This document shows, in pieces, positions 1 through 12,966 of a DNA stretch of 50,706 bases; the stretch's first letter is position 1, and each line of letters opens with the position of its first letter. The notes below the pieces were generated by a model. The model saw only the letters and a list, made by a program, of their open reading frames with translations. It was not told the origin of the DNA and did no database searches. Location: NCBI GenBank assembly GCA_000320545.1, contig ADNK01001857.1, positions 35,001-85,706 of the forward strand, in the 5' to 3' direction. Origin of the DNA: Bigelowiella natans CCMP2755. Lineage: Eukaryota > Cercozoa > Chlorarachniophyceae. A program made the translations under genes and the position numbers.

Positions 1-172
1 CTCCTACTCCTCCTCCTCCTCCTCCTCATGATGATGATGATGATGGTGATGATTTGTGGAGAGAACGATGATATTATTACACATTAAAGACAACGGCTCT
101 CTCTTGTGCGTCGTATGACGTATATAGTCATTCATTAGCAGCATTATGGTTTTTCGCAATCAAAAGTAGAAT

Positions 173-204
<32 letters not shown>

Positions 205-394
205 CTGCATACAGTACAAACGTAATGATGCTCTTGATGATCAGTTTATATGGTACCTTGGAAACATGTCCTTTTGCATCCTTTGCATGATCATCCCATT
301 CTACAGCAACCAGGTGCTATGATGTTAGTATTTCCTCCAACGATAACATATCATCACAATAGCAGCAAGGAATTAGGAAGTGACAGCAAAGCTC

Positions 395-428
<34 letters not shown>

Positions 429-550
429 CACAATGTGTGTGCATGTGTGTGTTCTAGTCTATTTAATCATCATCATCATCATCATCATGACCATTATTAT
501 TATCTTACATGCGGCACACACGCTGCAACAACATATGCAAATACAACTTA

Positions 551-583
<33 letters not shown>

Positions 584-1135
584 AACTCATGTTATATATC
601 CAGGTATGGCCGATGGTGGTGCTTGCTACAGCGACAGGATTTAGTGAGGTGTTCTTACTAAAGCTTCTTCTTCTTCTTCCTTATCTGTTTATTGTCTCGT
701 TACGTCCTTGGACCTCCTCCCCCTCCTCCTTATCAGTCACCTGTACGTAGTAGTAGTAGTAGTAGTAGTAGTAGTGTTTTGGTAGAAGTAATAGTTGAAG
801 TAGTAGTTGTTGTAGCGACTAAGGCTACTCTGAATAATAATAACTTGTAATGTTGGTGTTGCTGCTGCTAAGGCCACCCGTGATAATAACGTCTATATCA
901 TCATGGAGAAACTTACTCCTAAAGGAAATGAGGTGTATCATCACTACTGATAGACGACGACATACCAGTTCATCATGTCGTGCAACCACCTCTCACAACA
1001 ATCACAACAACCGCCATCTTCCATGTTACAACAACCATTGCCATGATATTCTTTATAATCACATTGATTCTGATTCATGTCATAATGGAAGATTCAATCT
1101 AGTCCTCTACTTTTGTATTTTTTACTTGTTCTTAG
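1..1135. repeat. Microsatellite-rich stretch, no resolved gene
   Basis: This stretch holds (CTC)n, (ATG/ATC)n at about 28-50 and 176-204, (ACT)n at about 392-428 and 549-584, and (AGT)n at about 748-774. The long open frames here are translations of these repeats (Thr, Leu, Ile or His runs) and are not evidence of genes. Short hydrophobic coding-like stretches near 250-320 may be exons of the gene continuing at 1136, but no phase-consistent model could be built. Confidence 0.5.
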
Positions 1136-1545
1136 GGTTACTATGTTGCGCTCATTTCTAATGCAATGGCCGCGGCACAGGTGATTGAGTAGTAGTAGTG
1201 GTAGTAGTAGTAGTGGTAGTAGTAGTAGGAGAGACTATAACGCAGTTGGTAGCATGCTCCTTGCGTTTTCTTTAATAGTTTATTGTTTCACCTCTAATTA
1301 ACAGACAGCCCATAAATCATCATTACTATTATTATTATTGTTATCATTATGCACAGGTGACTATTGGAATCTTCTTTGGAAGAATCACAGAAAGATACCT
1401 AGATAATGACATCAATAATGGCTTCTTTTATGCCTCGGTATTATTTATGCTACTGGTCTCTTTGCTACTACATGTTTCTAATTCAATTGCATGTACCAAC
1501 AACAATAAATTTAGGTTGTTTCGTGTGTATGGATCTCTCTGGTAA
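1136..1545 (+). CDS. Possible transporter exons (ABC-2-like membrane domain)
   Basis: Two adjacent exons read in phase. The first (1136-1180) follows a CTTAG acceptor and ends at CAG|GTGATT. The second starts at 1357 after GCACAG and reads VTIGIFFGRITERYLDNDIN, then a hydrophobic stretch (FYASVLFMLLVSLLLHV). The pattern of a YYVALISNAMAAAQ lead-in, an amphipathic loop and a second hydrophobic helix resembles the start of the ABCG-type ABC-2 transmembrane domain. No nucleotide-binding domain is visible, and the exons upstream of 1136 (for example a WRNLLLKEM stretch near 915) do not join in phase. The second exon may end at the GTATTA near 1438 or continue to the stop at 1545. This is a family-level guess from one segment; a different polytopic protein is equally possible. 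Confidence 0.3.
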
Positions 1546-1719
1546 CACTATTAGAGATGAGTATGGGTTATATTCCCGAGATATATTCTTCTGATGATTA
1601 GTAAGTACTACACCACATGGAGAATGATGTTCATCTGATTCAACTTTGAGTGGTGGATGAAGCAGCATCACGCCATCGTCGATGATCGTACATAAGTTAG
1701 TCTGTTGAAGCATATGAGC

Positions 1720-2872
1720 TATATCTCACGTTCTTTAAGCTGCCCCGAAATTATTGGACAAACTGAGTAGAAGAAGCAGAATTCATTGTTTTCTTGTTTA
1801 AAAAAGGCAGAAACCTGACACTTGCATCGGTTGTCTACATTAATATAAATTCAATCAGCTTTGCGCAAGTCATTATGGTCACCAAAATAAGCGTTTACCA
1901 ACAATCTTGGGCATCATACGATGCAGTGTAAATGCTAGTATTGCGTTCGTAGTCGTGTCGATGCAAAAAAAACGAAGCAGTGCGTATCGATCATGATTAT
2001 TACGAGCACGTAGAAAATTCTTACACCTTAACGCAGTAGAAAGAAGTCGCAGCAAATCCAAGATCGCAACAATAAGTGTTAATTGCATGCGAAGAGTAGC
2101 AATAATCGATGCTGTCTGCACACTGCAGCTAGCTACATGCATCATCATTGTGTGCCTGCCTAGCAACCTTGGCGACGGCATGGCCTAATATTGTTCGTTT
2201 CTCAAGTTGCTATTACGGCCGCCTAACAAGACGTCAACCGCCATCATGCTACATTTATCATATATGACACATCATAGCGCTTGCTAGTTTGTGCTAGCTA
2301 CGACTAGGCTCCAAGTTTTCTAGTAACATGGTCGATGTGTGCTACTACACTGCTGCCATGCGCATTTAAGCTAAATCAACATGCTACAAATAAAATAGGC
2401 ATCATTTAGACGGTTACATGTCTCTTTGTAACAGTGAATAGCATATTTGTACATGTATGTTGAATCTTTCGCCTCTCGCATCGAAAAATTCAATAATCTT
2501 ATCAAAATCACGAGGTATACAACAGTGATTATCATTGACTGGCCTCTCATGCGATGTAAGTAAGTGTCATGCAACAACAGATTCACTATGACTGCTAGCA
2601 AGAATAAAGAAACTTCTACTCGTGTTTCTGTCGCTTTAAATCATCACCACTTGGAGTGAACAGCAGGCTGCTTTCACGTATACTACGACAAATAGTCTTT
2701 GAGAAACATCCTGATATGTAGACGTATATCCAGTCCTCGATCTAGGTAGACACATATTATTCAAAGGATGATTCCCAAATTTGTTTTGAGAATATTGCAA
2801 TGATGCAATTACATGTTATACAGATGCAATAAATTGTATCATAGCCACGAGTATTTCACCAAAAGCCGTGTG

Positions 2873-2910
<38 letters not shown>

Positions 2911-3221
2911 ACTTCTTCATTACCAGAAGACGGAAGATAAGATACCCAACGGACATAATTAAAATGTATCTGATACAATACATTGAATACAATCTGTCGT
3001 AAATGCAATATTTACAAAATAGATTGGAACGTGTGTAAACGAAATCGTCGTCGTGTTCATCATCAGCATATTTCATCACACTATGATTATCAATCATCAT
3101 CACCTAGAAACAAGATTCTGAGGAGCACCATCTCCTGCTATGGGAGGTGATCCTGTGACAATCGCCTTCAAACTTTCAAGAACACCAGAGTAGACTACTT
3201 GTATTTGCCCCTCCCCCTCAA

Positions 3222-3256
<35 letters not shown>

Positions 3257-3500
3257 TTTTGGACAGCTCGCCATCCAAAAATCCTGATTTATGAGCGATA
3301 CTCTTCTTCAGATATGCGGGTCATATATTTATGCTACTGCTGCTGCTGCTGCTATTCTATTTTTAAATAGGAAAACAATGATGATGGTGATGATGATTTG
3401 ATAATTTGATGATTTGATGATGATTATGATGATTATGATGAAGATTGTGCTGCATGCAAGTTATGCATGTATGTATGTAGGTATTTATAGTTCTACACAT
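1720..3500. other. No gene recognised
   Basis: No splice-consistent coding model was found on either strand. A (TG)n tract lies at about 2874-2907, an (ACT)n tract at about 3223-3255 and (GAT)n-rich sequence at about 3376-3440. The segment from about 1900 to 2700 has unique, non-repetitive composition without a convincing open frame. Confidence 0.4.
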
Positions 3501-3508
3501 GATTGATG

Positions 3509-5422
3509 CTAGACGAAGAATAACGGGGGGGGGGGGACTGACATTAGATGTGTAAAAGCAGCCGCTATTCCCATTAAAGCACCTCCCAAATGACAGCTAT
3601 GATCTGATGCTCCAACTGAATATCCTAAGTTATAATAATGATAATCCATAACACCGACAACGACAAAACAGCAGCAGCATCGAGGACGAAGATGAGTACC
3701 AGTATTTCGCAACAACGCATGGAACGATGATCTATTGCGTGATAATAATGACTTGTATTGAAGTGCATTCTCACTTATTCCAGCAAGAAGAAGTCGACCA
3801 CTACTAGTGATATTAATACTAATATATTCATTCAAATTGTTCGTTGTCCTCATATCATCATCATCATCATCATCATCATCATCGTCGTCGTCATATGATA
3901 TAAGTAAAAGTGATCATAATTCATAGGAGGAGATTATTTTTGTTATGATGCCTACTAACATGCTACTTGATACAACCAAGTGCTAGGCTATCAAATGCTT
4001 TGAGGAATGCGGTCTTTATCAGATACATGTACATCCTAGTGTGTCGTTAACGACGTAGGGAAAGGGAAAAGGAGAGGAGGAGGAGGAGGAGGAGGAGGAA
4101 GAAGAAGAAGAAGAAGAAGAAGAGGAGGACAGAAAAAGTACTCTGTGATGGTATGTACAAGCTCATTGGATTTATATGTGATATACATGTAGTAAATATA
4201 TAGTAATAGTAGTAGTAGTAGTGCAATTTGAAGAGCAGCACCAGTCAGTGTTGCTCAATCCTGATGATGAGAAATTAGCCTGTAGTAGAGGTAGTACCCC
4301 TACCATCAGTATCGTTGACATCTGAATACCAAATGGAATTATCATTATCGAAACAACAACCCATAACCGATCATGATGATGATGATGATAATTGTGCATT
4401 TGGGTCCTCACATCAAGAAAAATGATAATGATGACAATTACAGTATTTAGAGTATCATTGTCATTCAACTATGCACAGCTTATCACATCACCAGGAATGG
4501 TCTTTTTATCGGTTTCTTGCGGGCAGATGCAGGATTTGAGGCAGCAGCATGAGTTTTTTTATCATCATCATGATCTTGAGCTGTTGGTGTTGCCCTTTTC
4601 TTCTTCTTCTTCTTCTCTGTTCCTTTGGAATGCACTTCTTTTGTTGTTTTTGTGCAGAGAGAATGAAGCAGGGAAGATGATGGAATACTTGCCACAACAT
4701 CCAAAATGCCATATCTATTGAATAATAAGAGTAAGGTAGGAGGAGGAAGGATGGGTACTGATGATATATACCTCGAATTTAAAGCAACAGGTAGCAACCA
4801 AACAAGCCACTGCCACACCTGTACAAATAGACGTGCTTTTTTTAATAACGATGTCATTCGTTGATAGAGGAGAAGCATTAACAGCAGCAGCAGCAGGAGG
4901 AGGAGGAGGAGGAGGAGGAGGAGGAGGAGGAAGAAGTAATAGTAGGTGATAGCACCCATGCTGGTATTCCGGCAGAATCTGCAACTCTGCCATTGCGACA
5001 TTAAGAAGTAGCAGCAGTCGTCATCGTATTTATCCACCAAAGTCACGAGAGTCAAAATAAATCATAATTTCAATACAAAAGTATCGTTCAAGAATCTGTG
5101 CACTACGACTATCATAATTGATTCTAAATATCAAATTGCATTCTTACTATCATTTCAGCATCATCATCATCATTTTAACCGCTGTATGTTGTCATTGCCA
5201 ACTTCGGTTTTCCTCTCATTCATTAATCACCATCACCACCACCACCACCACCATCATCACCATCAGCAGCAGCATCAGCTAGTATTACTCACTCTATGGT
5301 ACTATCGATTCTCCCCATTTGCCCACCTTCATCATCGTACTACGCTCTACTCTGCTGCTGCTGCTGCTGCTGGTGGTGGTGGTGGTACTACTACTACTAC
5401 TACTACTACTACCACTACTACG

Positions 5423-5456
<34 letters not shown>

Positions 5457-6639
5457 ACCTGTGATTGGGATATGCAGCAGCTGCGAAGAACATTATACCG
5501 TATGTGGATGGGCTCGAGCCACACGTGCTCATAAACTTGGTGGCTGTGAGAAGAAGTACGTTGGAGGACCGCTCATAAATAAAACAGAGATCACCCAAAA
5601 CAGAAATCTTATGCTGCTAAATTTGCTTACCCACATTCCAAAGTTCGGGGTTGAGGTTGTAGTTACGTCGATAAGTCATCATAAAACCCGCTGCCCCAGT
5701 GAGGAAATATCTAAAATATTCATCCCAATATAACCATATGACATCGGGGCAGAAATTTCATATTGGTTCAGTAAAATTACATGAGATAAAGAAGAGCAAC
5801 TGTCCTTGCGAGAGGTAATCCTGCGTTTCCTCCTCCCTCTCCCTGCCCTCCTTCTCCTCCTCCTGCATCATGTTGTGTTAAGAGACTCTCCAGCCCACCC
5901 ATCACTGGTATCATCATTATCATATTGTTCACCTTCCACAACATACGATGGTACTACTCAATAATCTTATGATGATGATACTTTCTTTAAGATATGTTCT
6001 TCACCCATCGTGCCGATGATGGTGTGTTACTTTTTTTTATCAATTTGGGGGGTTAAATTGATATTTGAGTGAAAAATGGTGGAGCAAATTAGATTTCTGG
6101 TTACTTCTTACCAGATGAGAGATGCTTCCATGTGCTAGACCGGCTGTTACGAAGACCTTGTAGATGTGGTCAGCAGTGGATGTGTGCAATTTGGGATCAA
6201 ATCATGGGATCAAATCATCATTCAGTGAATGTACATCATAACAACAATAACACTAGTAGCAGGAGGAGGAGGCTAAAATTGTGCTCGCTACCCATGCTTT
6301 CCCGCTCTCCACTGCATCGCCAGAAAAGTGGATGTTTCCTGAATTCATTCTTTTCAAAAGGGGCAACGCAGAGACAAGCGTGGCTTTGTGTTGTTGCTTA
6401 TTTGCCTCCATGAGGAAATAAGTGAGGAAATTGAGGAGGGCAAGTGGCAGCCAGGTTGCACAGCTATGATGATGATGTTGTTGTTGATGATGATGAAAAT
6501 GGTGATCATGATCTCCAGCAGCAGCTGCAGCAGCCGCACCATCATGATATTGGAGCATGATGATGCTGACCAGGCAGAAGGAGGCAGCTGTGAGTGAGAT
6601 CATGATCATCATAATCAATAATGCCGTTAATTTATTCAT
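3509..6639 (-). CDS. Rhomboid-family intramembrane protein with atypical GSSP active-site motif
   Basis: Nine exons: 6639-6292, 6156-6112, 5932-5781, 5710-5631, 5543-5459, 4986-4956, 4818-4772, 4714-4689 and 3624-3509. All phases close and give about 309 residues. The N terminus has a hydrophobic segment (LTALLIMMIMISLTAASF) and a His/Gln-rich loop. The rhomboid fold is read from VFVTAGLAHGSISHL (first core helix and L1 start, residues 117-131), VNNMIMMIPVMGGLESLL, a Gly-rich insert, YFLTGAAGFMM, CGSSPSTYGIMFF (catalytic serine position Ser219) and ASDHSCHLGGALMG (catalytic His283). Rhomboid proteases cleave membrane proteins inside the bilayer with a Ser-His dyad. Both residues are present, but the usual GxSG reads GSSP, so activity is uncertain. 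A 12-G run (C on the coding strand) encodes prolines near the C terminus. The intron before the last exon is about 1.06 kb; the rest are shorter. The ATG at 6639 is the first in frame. Confidence 0.8.
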
Positions 6640-7125
6640 ATTTTCATCTATGTTTATCTCATATTTCAAAAAAAGCCCTGCTTTACTTCTACTATCGGTG
6701 CGACAAGTATAGATTGGTTGTCGTTCCTATCATTAGCAGTCGTATAATAACAACAACAACAACAAAGCAGAAGACAACACAAATCCATCCATCCATAGAG
6801 GGTTGGAAGAAAGAACCATCTTGTGCGCAAACCCACTCCTTCCCCGCACTACATCTCTCTCTTTCTCTTTTCTCTTTCACTCTCCTTCATCAAATAAGTC
6901 AATTTTTTCCAGCGATAAATTTTATGGCATAAAATTGCGGAGCAGTGGAGAATAGCAATCCAACGCCGCTGGGAAAACACCGCCAACAATTTCAACTACG
7001 TCACAACTAGCAGTTCAAAGGAGCAAAGCTACAACTACGAACGGTGGTGCATATCGCTATAGTGCCATTCCTGCAACACCATTTTCCACATTCCTGGATA
7101 AAAAACATTGAAGAATACAGCAACA

Positions 7126-7960
7126 ATGTCATCAAGAGCTAACACGAACACGAAGCAACCTATCCAAGACGATCGTTCCAACTCTTCATCAGAGTATCGT
7201 TCGGATGATGATTATGCATGGATTCCTTGGTACTGCTCTTTGGAGGGGAATGAGTTTTTTGCAGAAGTGGATGATCAATACGTCCAGGATGGATTTAATC
7301 TCACAGGATTGGGCCAGCAGGTGTGGAGAGACGGGGGGGGGATAAGATGAAGAACATATATAAAAATTAAATGAACGATATATATGGAAACAATGTGTGA
7401 TATTATCAACCAACTGACTTCCAGTTGCTATGTTCCAGGTTGTTTTCTACGATTGTGCCCTTGACATGATTCTCGATGTGGAGTCCTCTGATAATATTCT
7501 CGAAGATGAGCAGCAAGAAATGGTAGAAAATGATGCTGAGACACTCTATGGTCTTATTCATGCCCGCTATATTTTAACAAATCGTGGTTTACACGCGATG
7601 CTTCAAAAATATCATAACTGCGACTTTGGAATATGTCCACGAGTACTTTGCAAAGGCCACCCTTTGCTTCCAAAAGGGATCTCAGATACTTTAAATGAAG
7701 AGTCGGTCAAGCTCTATTGTGCCAAATGCGGAAATATCTATAATTCAAAATATAGTCGTCATGATCATGTCGACGGGGCCTTCTTTGGTACCACTTTTCC
7801 AAGCCTTTTCTTCCTTACGTTCCCTGAGTTAATGCCTCAGGGAAGTAAGGACAAGTTTCAACCAAAAGTTTTTGGGTTTAAAGTCAGTAAGAATGCGTAC
7901 AGCAAATCTTTGGAAGCTAAAAAGAAGCAAACTGCATCTTCGTATGAACGCAAAAAGTAA
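7126..7960 (+). CDS. CSNK2B: Casein kinase 2 regulatory (beta) subunit
   Basis: Two exons (7126-7320 and 7439-7960) join in phase (CAG|GTGTGG ... TTCCAG|GTTGTT) to give 238 residues, close to the usual length of about 215. The order of family signatures is complete: [41 protein letters not shown], an acidic stretch, [16 protein letters not shown], the zinc-binding cysteines CPRVLC and YCAKC, and [22 protein letters not shown]2 beta dimerises through the zinc finger and carries two catalytic alpha subunits, setting substrate choice of this Ser/Thr kinase in nucleus and cytoplasm. The start is the ATG at 7126 (MSSRANTNT); the in-frame TTG further upstream is not needed. The Ser/Asp-rich N-terminal extension is longer than in animals. 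The basic C-terminal tail ends at TAA 7958-7960. Confidence 0.96.
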
Positions 7961-9746
7961 ACATGAAAATATAATCATATCTATCCGGCACCCCTCCACA
8001 TCCATCTGACCATTGACCACACATGCACAATGTGCGTGTGGTGCACTGAGCGAGATGGACGCACTGCATGATGGTTCATATTTTTTCGTTGCACGATGCC
8101 ATGCTGGCATGATTGCGATGCCTCTGACACATGGTGCTCGCGATGATCATGGCAATGGCAAGCAACAATCGCTACAAATAGACACAACTCGGATGGCGGC
8201 AACCATGTGATCGACACAATCGACATCTCTAGATCTAGACTAGCGCATGCAGCTGTCATTGTCTCAAATGTCGATCATGCATGAATTAGTCTGGTGGTCT
8301 GAAGGTGAGCAAAATTCAGAATGACAATCATCAGATCGCATGCGAACAAAATGCAGGTGACAGCATCGATCTTCAGATCTTTTGCTGACAACTAGACAAG
8401 CAGCAGTTTGCGCAAGCAAGCTAGCAAGGCATGGAAATGGACAGGCGGGCACATGTTGTCATTGTTTGCACTCATTTGACCCCTGTCTAGATCTCAGCAG
8501 CAGCGACTAGCAATGCTGGCAGATGCGAATGACCAAATGAGCATGTGTTCCGGCCTCACCTTCAGGACCTCACTAGCTAGCTAGTCGCGTGCTAAGTGCT
8601 AGAGTGCCCAGTTCAAGTTCTGGTGTTCTGGTCTGTCATGTGTGACGCTTGAAACTGACGTTGTTGCGTTGCATCGTCGCATCGTGAGAAATGAATCTTT
8701 CCAAGGTGCAGTCCACACACACTGCTACTGGCACAGGATGTGGATGCAACTGCCCAGTTTCCTTCTGATCCCAACGACCAGACGAGCAAGCTGGCAAGAT
8801 GCAAATCGTGGCGAATCAAAGGAACAAGTGAAATGAGTGCAAGTGGGAGCAAGTTTCAGAGCAGGATGGAGAAGTTCGAGGGTTCCTTTGAGGAACGAAC
8901 AAACGAATGAGTGACGAAAGGAGTGATTTCGTTGGAGGTTGGAACGATCGTGGGATCGTGGGACACGCAGTCTAGCAGTGTTCGTCCATGTCCTCCTGAT
9001 CAACTGCATCACCAAGAAGAAAGACAAATGTTCAAGGGTCAAGATTCGAGATTCGTGTTCATTCGACTTTCCAACAAGATGTGCTACTAGCACTGTTCAA
9101 GAACTTGTCGCACAATGAGTGAAGTCTACGTCAAAAAAAGAAGCAGCAAATTCCTAAAGAAAATAAAGATGTTATCCCAGTTTCCTAAGAGGAGAACGTA
9201 AGAATCATGCTAAGAGGTATAACTATTGATCTAGAACAAAATATTTAGATATTTATTCGATATGTGTATTACATGCACATCATTACCTGCCAAGAAGAAA
9301 AAGAAGAAACCGGCTTTGATTCAATCGCGACACGCAAACAGAACGTCGCTCCATGCAAACCTGCAGAGATGTGATCTCCGATCGTTTGAGTGACGACGAC
9401 GAGTTTCTTGCGCTACTTTCTGGTGAAAATCCCGTGCATTTATTGAACAGTTTCAACACCCCGGCGATATTGGAAGAAGACCAGTAGCAAAGTGTTCCGA
9501 TACACCGATATTATTTAGATCCAAAGAGACAAGACGAAGTCCATAGAAGAGAGTTTGGATTGCTAAAGAGTTGTCTCATGGTACTAAATTTGAGGTATTT
9601 GGTAGTTGTAAGAGAGAGAACGTTTGACCTTGAAGAGAAAACAGCACACCTCTTCTGAGCACATTCCTACCAGAGTTGCTTACCCCCTCTGGATCCGCAT
9701 TAAAACTACTTCCTTTTGAACGACACACCGCCAACTACAACCAACG
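7961..9746. other. Intergenic region between CK2 beta and the SNARE gene
   Basis: No coding model on either strand. The sequence is unusually free of microsatellites compared with its surroundings. It has many short direct and inverted words such as TAGCTAGCTAG near 8574-8584 and GATCGTGGGATCGTGGGA near 8947-8964. The segment just before 9747 presumably holds the promoter and 5' UTR of the SNARE gene; no TATA box was recognised. Confidence 0.5.
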
Positions 9747-11042
9747 ATGCCTGGAGCGAGTGGACGCAAAAAGCGTGAAGATTTGATGGGACCTGAAGAG
9801 GATGAGGGGATGGATGATGGCTTCGACGGTCCTTCCATTTTTGCAATCGTAGAAGACGGAATGATTCTAAAATTTATCTGTATTAGCCCCATTGACCATG
9901 AAGGAACAAATTGAACACAAAAGACAGGACATCCAAGATGATCTTGACGATACAAAAGATATGATTAACGAAGCGCAGGTATTTAAATTGCGTTATGCAT
10001 GCAATTTTGGATTTTGAGCTTGCATCTGTGGAACAGTCGGTGGGAGCGGCTACCAATAAGAAACTCGCAATGCAAAATGAGCAGCTTCGAAAAGCAAATG
10101 ATGATCTGGATGAAATCGACGGTAACAAATCTTGCTCTTCAGCAAAAACTACTTAGCCTTACAACACTGTTTCTAATCAGAGAATATGGATCAAGCCGAT
10201 CATTCGCTGTCCAGAATGGAAATGTGCTGTCTATTTGCACTATGCTGCTGCTGTTGCCACCCGTAAGTGACTTTTATCCAATATTTTACCCATAGATATC
10301 AACTGTATCTCTGATTTTGAATTTTCAGTGCTGGTCCTACCAAGAAGCAAAGGAAGGACGATCTCCCTGCGAGGGTATCATTATTATTGTTATTATTATT
10401 ATCATTATTTCCAACTGTGCATCTTCCCTCCTCTACTACTCGTGACACTCTTCCCCCTATCTCTTGCACTACTCGCATTTCGGTGCATACAAATAATTGA
10501 GAATTGAGGATTAATTTATGTGCTTTCATTTGTAATTAAAGCATGGACAAGTCGTGAAAACTAGGCAGCCGGGGAACAGACTTGATGAGAATGTATTATT
10601 AAAGCATTTATCTGGATGATGGGCACAAACTAATAACTTTGCAATTTTACAGGAGGAAGGACTTGATGACGAAGAACGTCATGAACGGAGAGTAGCGAAT
10701 AAACTCGATGATATCTCTGAAGGGCTCGATGTACTTAACGATCTTGCGAAGGTAAACACGTACAAAATGATCTAGAAAATTGCTCAGGTAGATAATTTTC
10801 AATTTCCAGGAACAAAACGAGCAGCTCAAAGAAACTAAGGAAATCAACGAAAAGCTCAGCGAGAAGATTGATGCCCAAAGGTATAATTCTAAAATAGGTC
10901 AGCGATATGTAGTATCCTGCAGTGAGTTCATTTTAAAAAAATCTTCCGAAATTTCCATGTAAGTGCTTCGATGTAATAAAATTCAATTTTTAGGGGAAGG
11001 ATCAAAGCCTCTGATAAACGTGGTAAACAGCTCCTCCGTTAA
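9747..11042 (+). CDS. SNAP-25-like Qbc SNARE
   Basis: Eight exons: 9747-9828, 9887-9978, 10019-10121, 10181-10262, 10329-10374, 10653-10751, 10810-10880 and 10994-11042. All phases close, giving 207 residues, almost exactly SNAP-25 length (206). The first SNARE helix runs from about MKEQIEHKRQDIQDD to NMDQADHSL, with a central-layer Gln in MQNEQLRKA. It is followed by a palmitoylation-type cysteine cluster (CCLFALCCCCCH), a short basic linker and a second SNARE helix (NKLDDISEGLDVLNDLAKEQ with another central-layer Gln in EQNEQLKE). Qbc SNAREs give two helices to the four-helix bundle that drives vesicle fusion at the plasma membrane. The cysteine cluster suggests lipid anchoring. Introns are tiny; the second is only 40 bp. 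The first donor (G|GTCCTT) is weak, so exon 1 is the least certain part. Confidence 0.88.
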
Positions 11043-11930
11043 GAAATAGCAGTTCGAAGTTGCGAAATGATACCGGACAATACTTGGGATGAGACTAAGA
11101 AAGTTTGAAGCAACTAATTCATCCGGTTCTTATTTACAACATAAGACATGTTACGTCCTTCCGCGTAAGCGTTGGGTTGCGACAATGTTCACCTTGACGG
11201 TATTATCATGTAACTATAGCCCAGGCAGATGTTTTGCATAGCACTGTCCATCACGTGAATACGATACGTGCATCACTTTGACGTTCTTGCAATGTGATGC
11301 TTTGCATGCGTGTGTGTTTGTGTGTCTCGCGTCTAGTTATCGGTTTGTGCGCACTACACATATCGATAGCTAGCTACGAATACGCGCATAGAGCTAAAGA
11401 CGCTTGTCTCTATGCGTAGCAGCCAACAGCGCTATAATACAAGCGTTTGCTGTAGCCGTTACAGTATTGCAGTTAACGCAGCTACTTTTATTAGGATGAT
11501 ATGTGCAATTGAAAGAATTGAAACTTCGATCATCAGCACGCTCCTAGCTATATAGTATCTGTACGTACGTACGTCTAGAGCTAATCACGATCTCTAAAAC
11601 TTCGTGTATAATATGTTGTGCCTTATGGATCGAACTAGTTGCATGATGCGTCGTATTGCTACGAATCATCACAGCAGTGATGACTCATGCAGGTATAATA
11701 TGGATCATTCGATCATAGAACTAGCGTAGCTATTATCGTGTACACTGCGGCTTTGGTCACCTTAATAGTGTTTACTCTATATTTCTTTCTTGTCCCACCT
11801 AATTTTGCATTGCATCATATCGTCACATTTTTTATGATGGGCTCTTACCGCGTCATGGCAATGGATTGAAAAACATAGAATAAGGAGCAGAAGCCACAAA
11901 CATAATGTTGTACTTGTACTACTACTACTA
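11043..11930. other. Intergenic region between convergent SNARE and MFS genes
   Basis: No coding model on either strand. The segment from about 11150 to 11750 is free of microsatellites and shows many TAGCTA, CGTACG and GATCGAT-like short palindromic words. It lies between the 3' ends of two convergent genes, so it should contain both polyadenylation regions. An (ACT)n run at 11918-11938 overlaps the stop codon of the MFS gene. Confidence 0.5.
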
Positions 11931-11933
11931 CTA

Positions 11934-12251
11934 CTACCATGGGCTCGTCAGAGAGTAGGCTCCTATTGCTCCGATGCCACTGCCAAAACTAGTCAAGAGA
12001 ATCAAAGTCTCGTAACTCAAGAAACCTGCGCTCAAACCTAAAGCATAAAAGAGTTATATCAGCATCTTTTGAGATAGTATTGTGGAGAAAATAAAAAGTA
12101 GTAACAACTCGTTTCGCCACACTTCGACAATACAAAATATAATAATAATCATCATCATTATCATCATCATTCCCACCATACCCAGAGGGAGTCTATATAA
12201 GTATCTAGGAAATGAGCAATAACCTCTTATTGTTGAGATGCTTCATGGACC

Positions 12252-12297
<46 letters not shown>

Positions 12298-12912
12298 TCT
12301 CTCAAATTGTACATTACCAATACATTACAAGACGAATATTGTTATTTTTACCGAGTTTCAGAAGAATTCCTGCAGCTGCGAATCCACTGAAAACGACACC
12401 ATAGTTCTGACCAACATACTTTGTCCCGAAGATCTCTGCGGTTGCAGTGGGATAGAGGGGGAAGTTCGCACCTGCAGAGGGAGTAGTTGTAGTAGAAGAA
12501 ATAGATCAAATAATAGGAACATAAATTGATTGAGAAAGTTAGAAGAAAACGAATTAATCCAATGAATGGCAAGTAACTTCATGCAACCTAAATAAGCTGA
12601 GCATACTTGCTGTTACCATCATCGTTGTATTATTACCATAATTTGCAATAGTTCCGCACACTACTAAGCAGTAGAGAATTGGGGATATTGTACTTGGGAC
12701 GAAGAACAAGACCATAAGTGCCTAATGAACGGTGATGAATTACAATAATAAGAGTGTGCAGCAAGAGTATAAGCACGATATTGCATCATAAAACTGAAAC
12801 TGTATGATCAAGACACACATGCAGCACAAGGTTTTATAGCGCTTTTCTTTGTAAATTATATATGTTGAACTTGATTCGTTTATATAAATGTATAGCCTTC
12901 ACTACCAACACA

Positions 12913-12966
<54 letters not shown>

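Noticed and set aside
250-750. Long open frames made of Thr/Leu/Ile/His runs
   Set aside because: They are translations of (ACT)n and (ATC)n repeats; the non-repetitive parts show no family pattern and other frames are equally open.
8575-8640. Possible tRNA (GTTCAAGTTCTGG resembles a B box)
   Set aside because: No matching A box, anticodon stem or acceptor stem could be paired.
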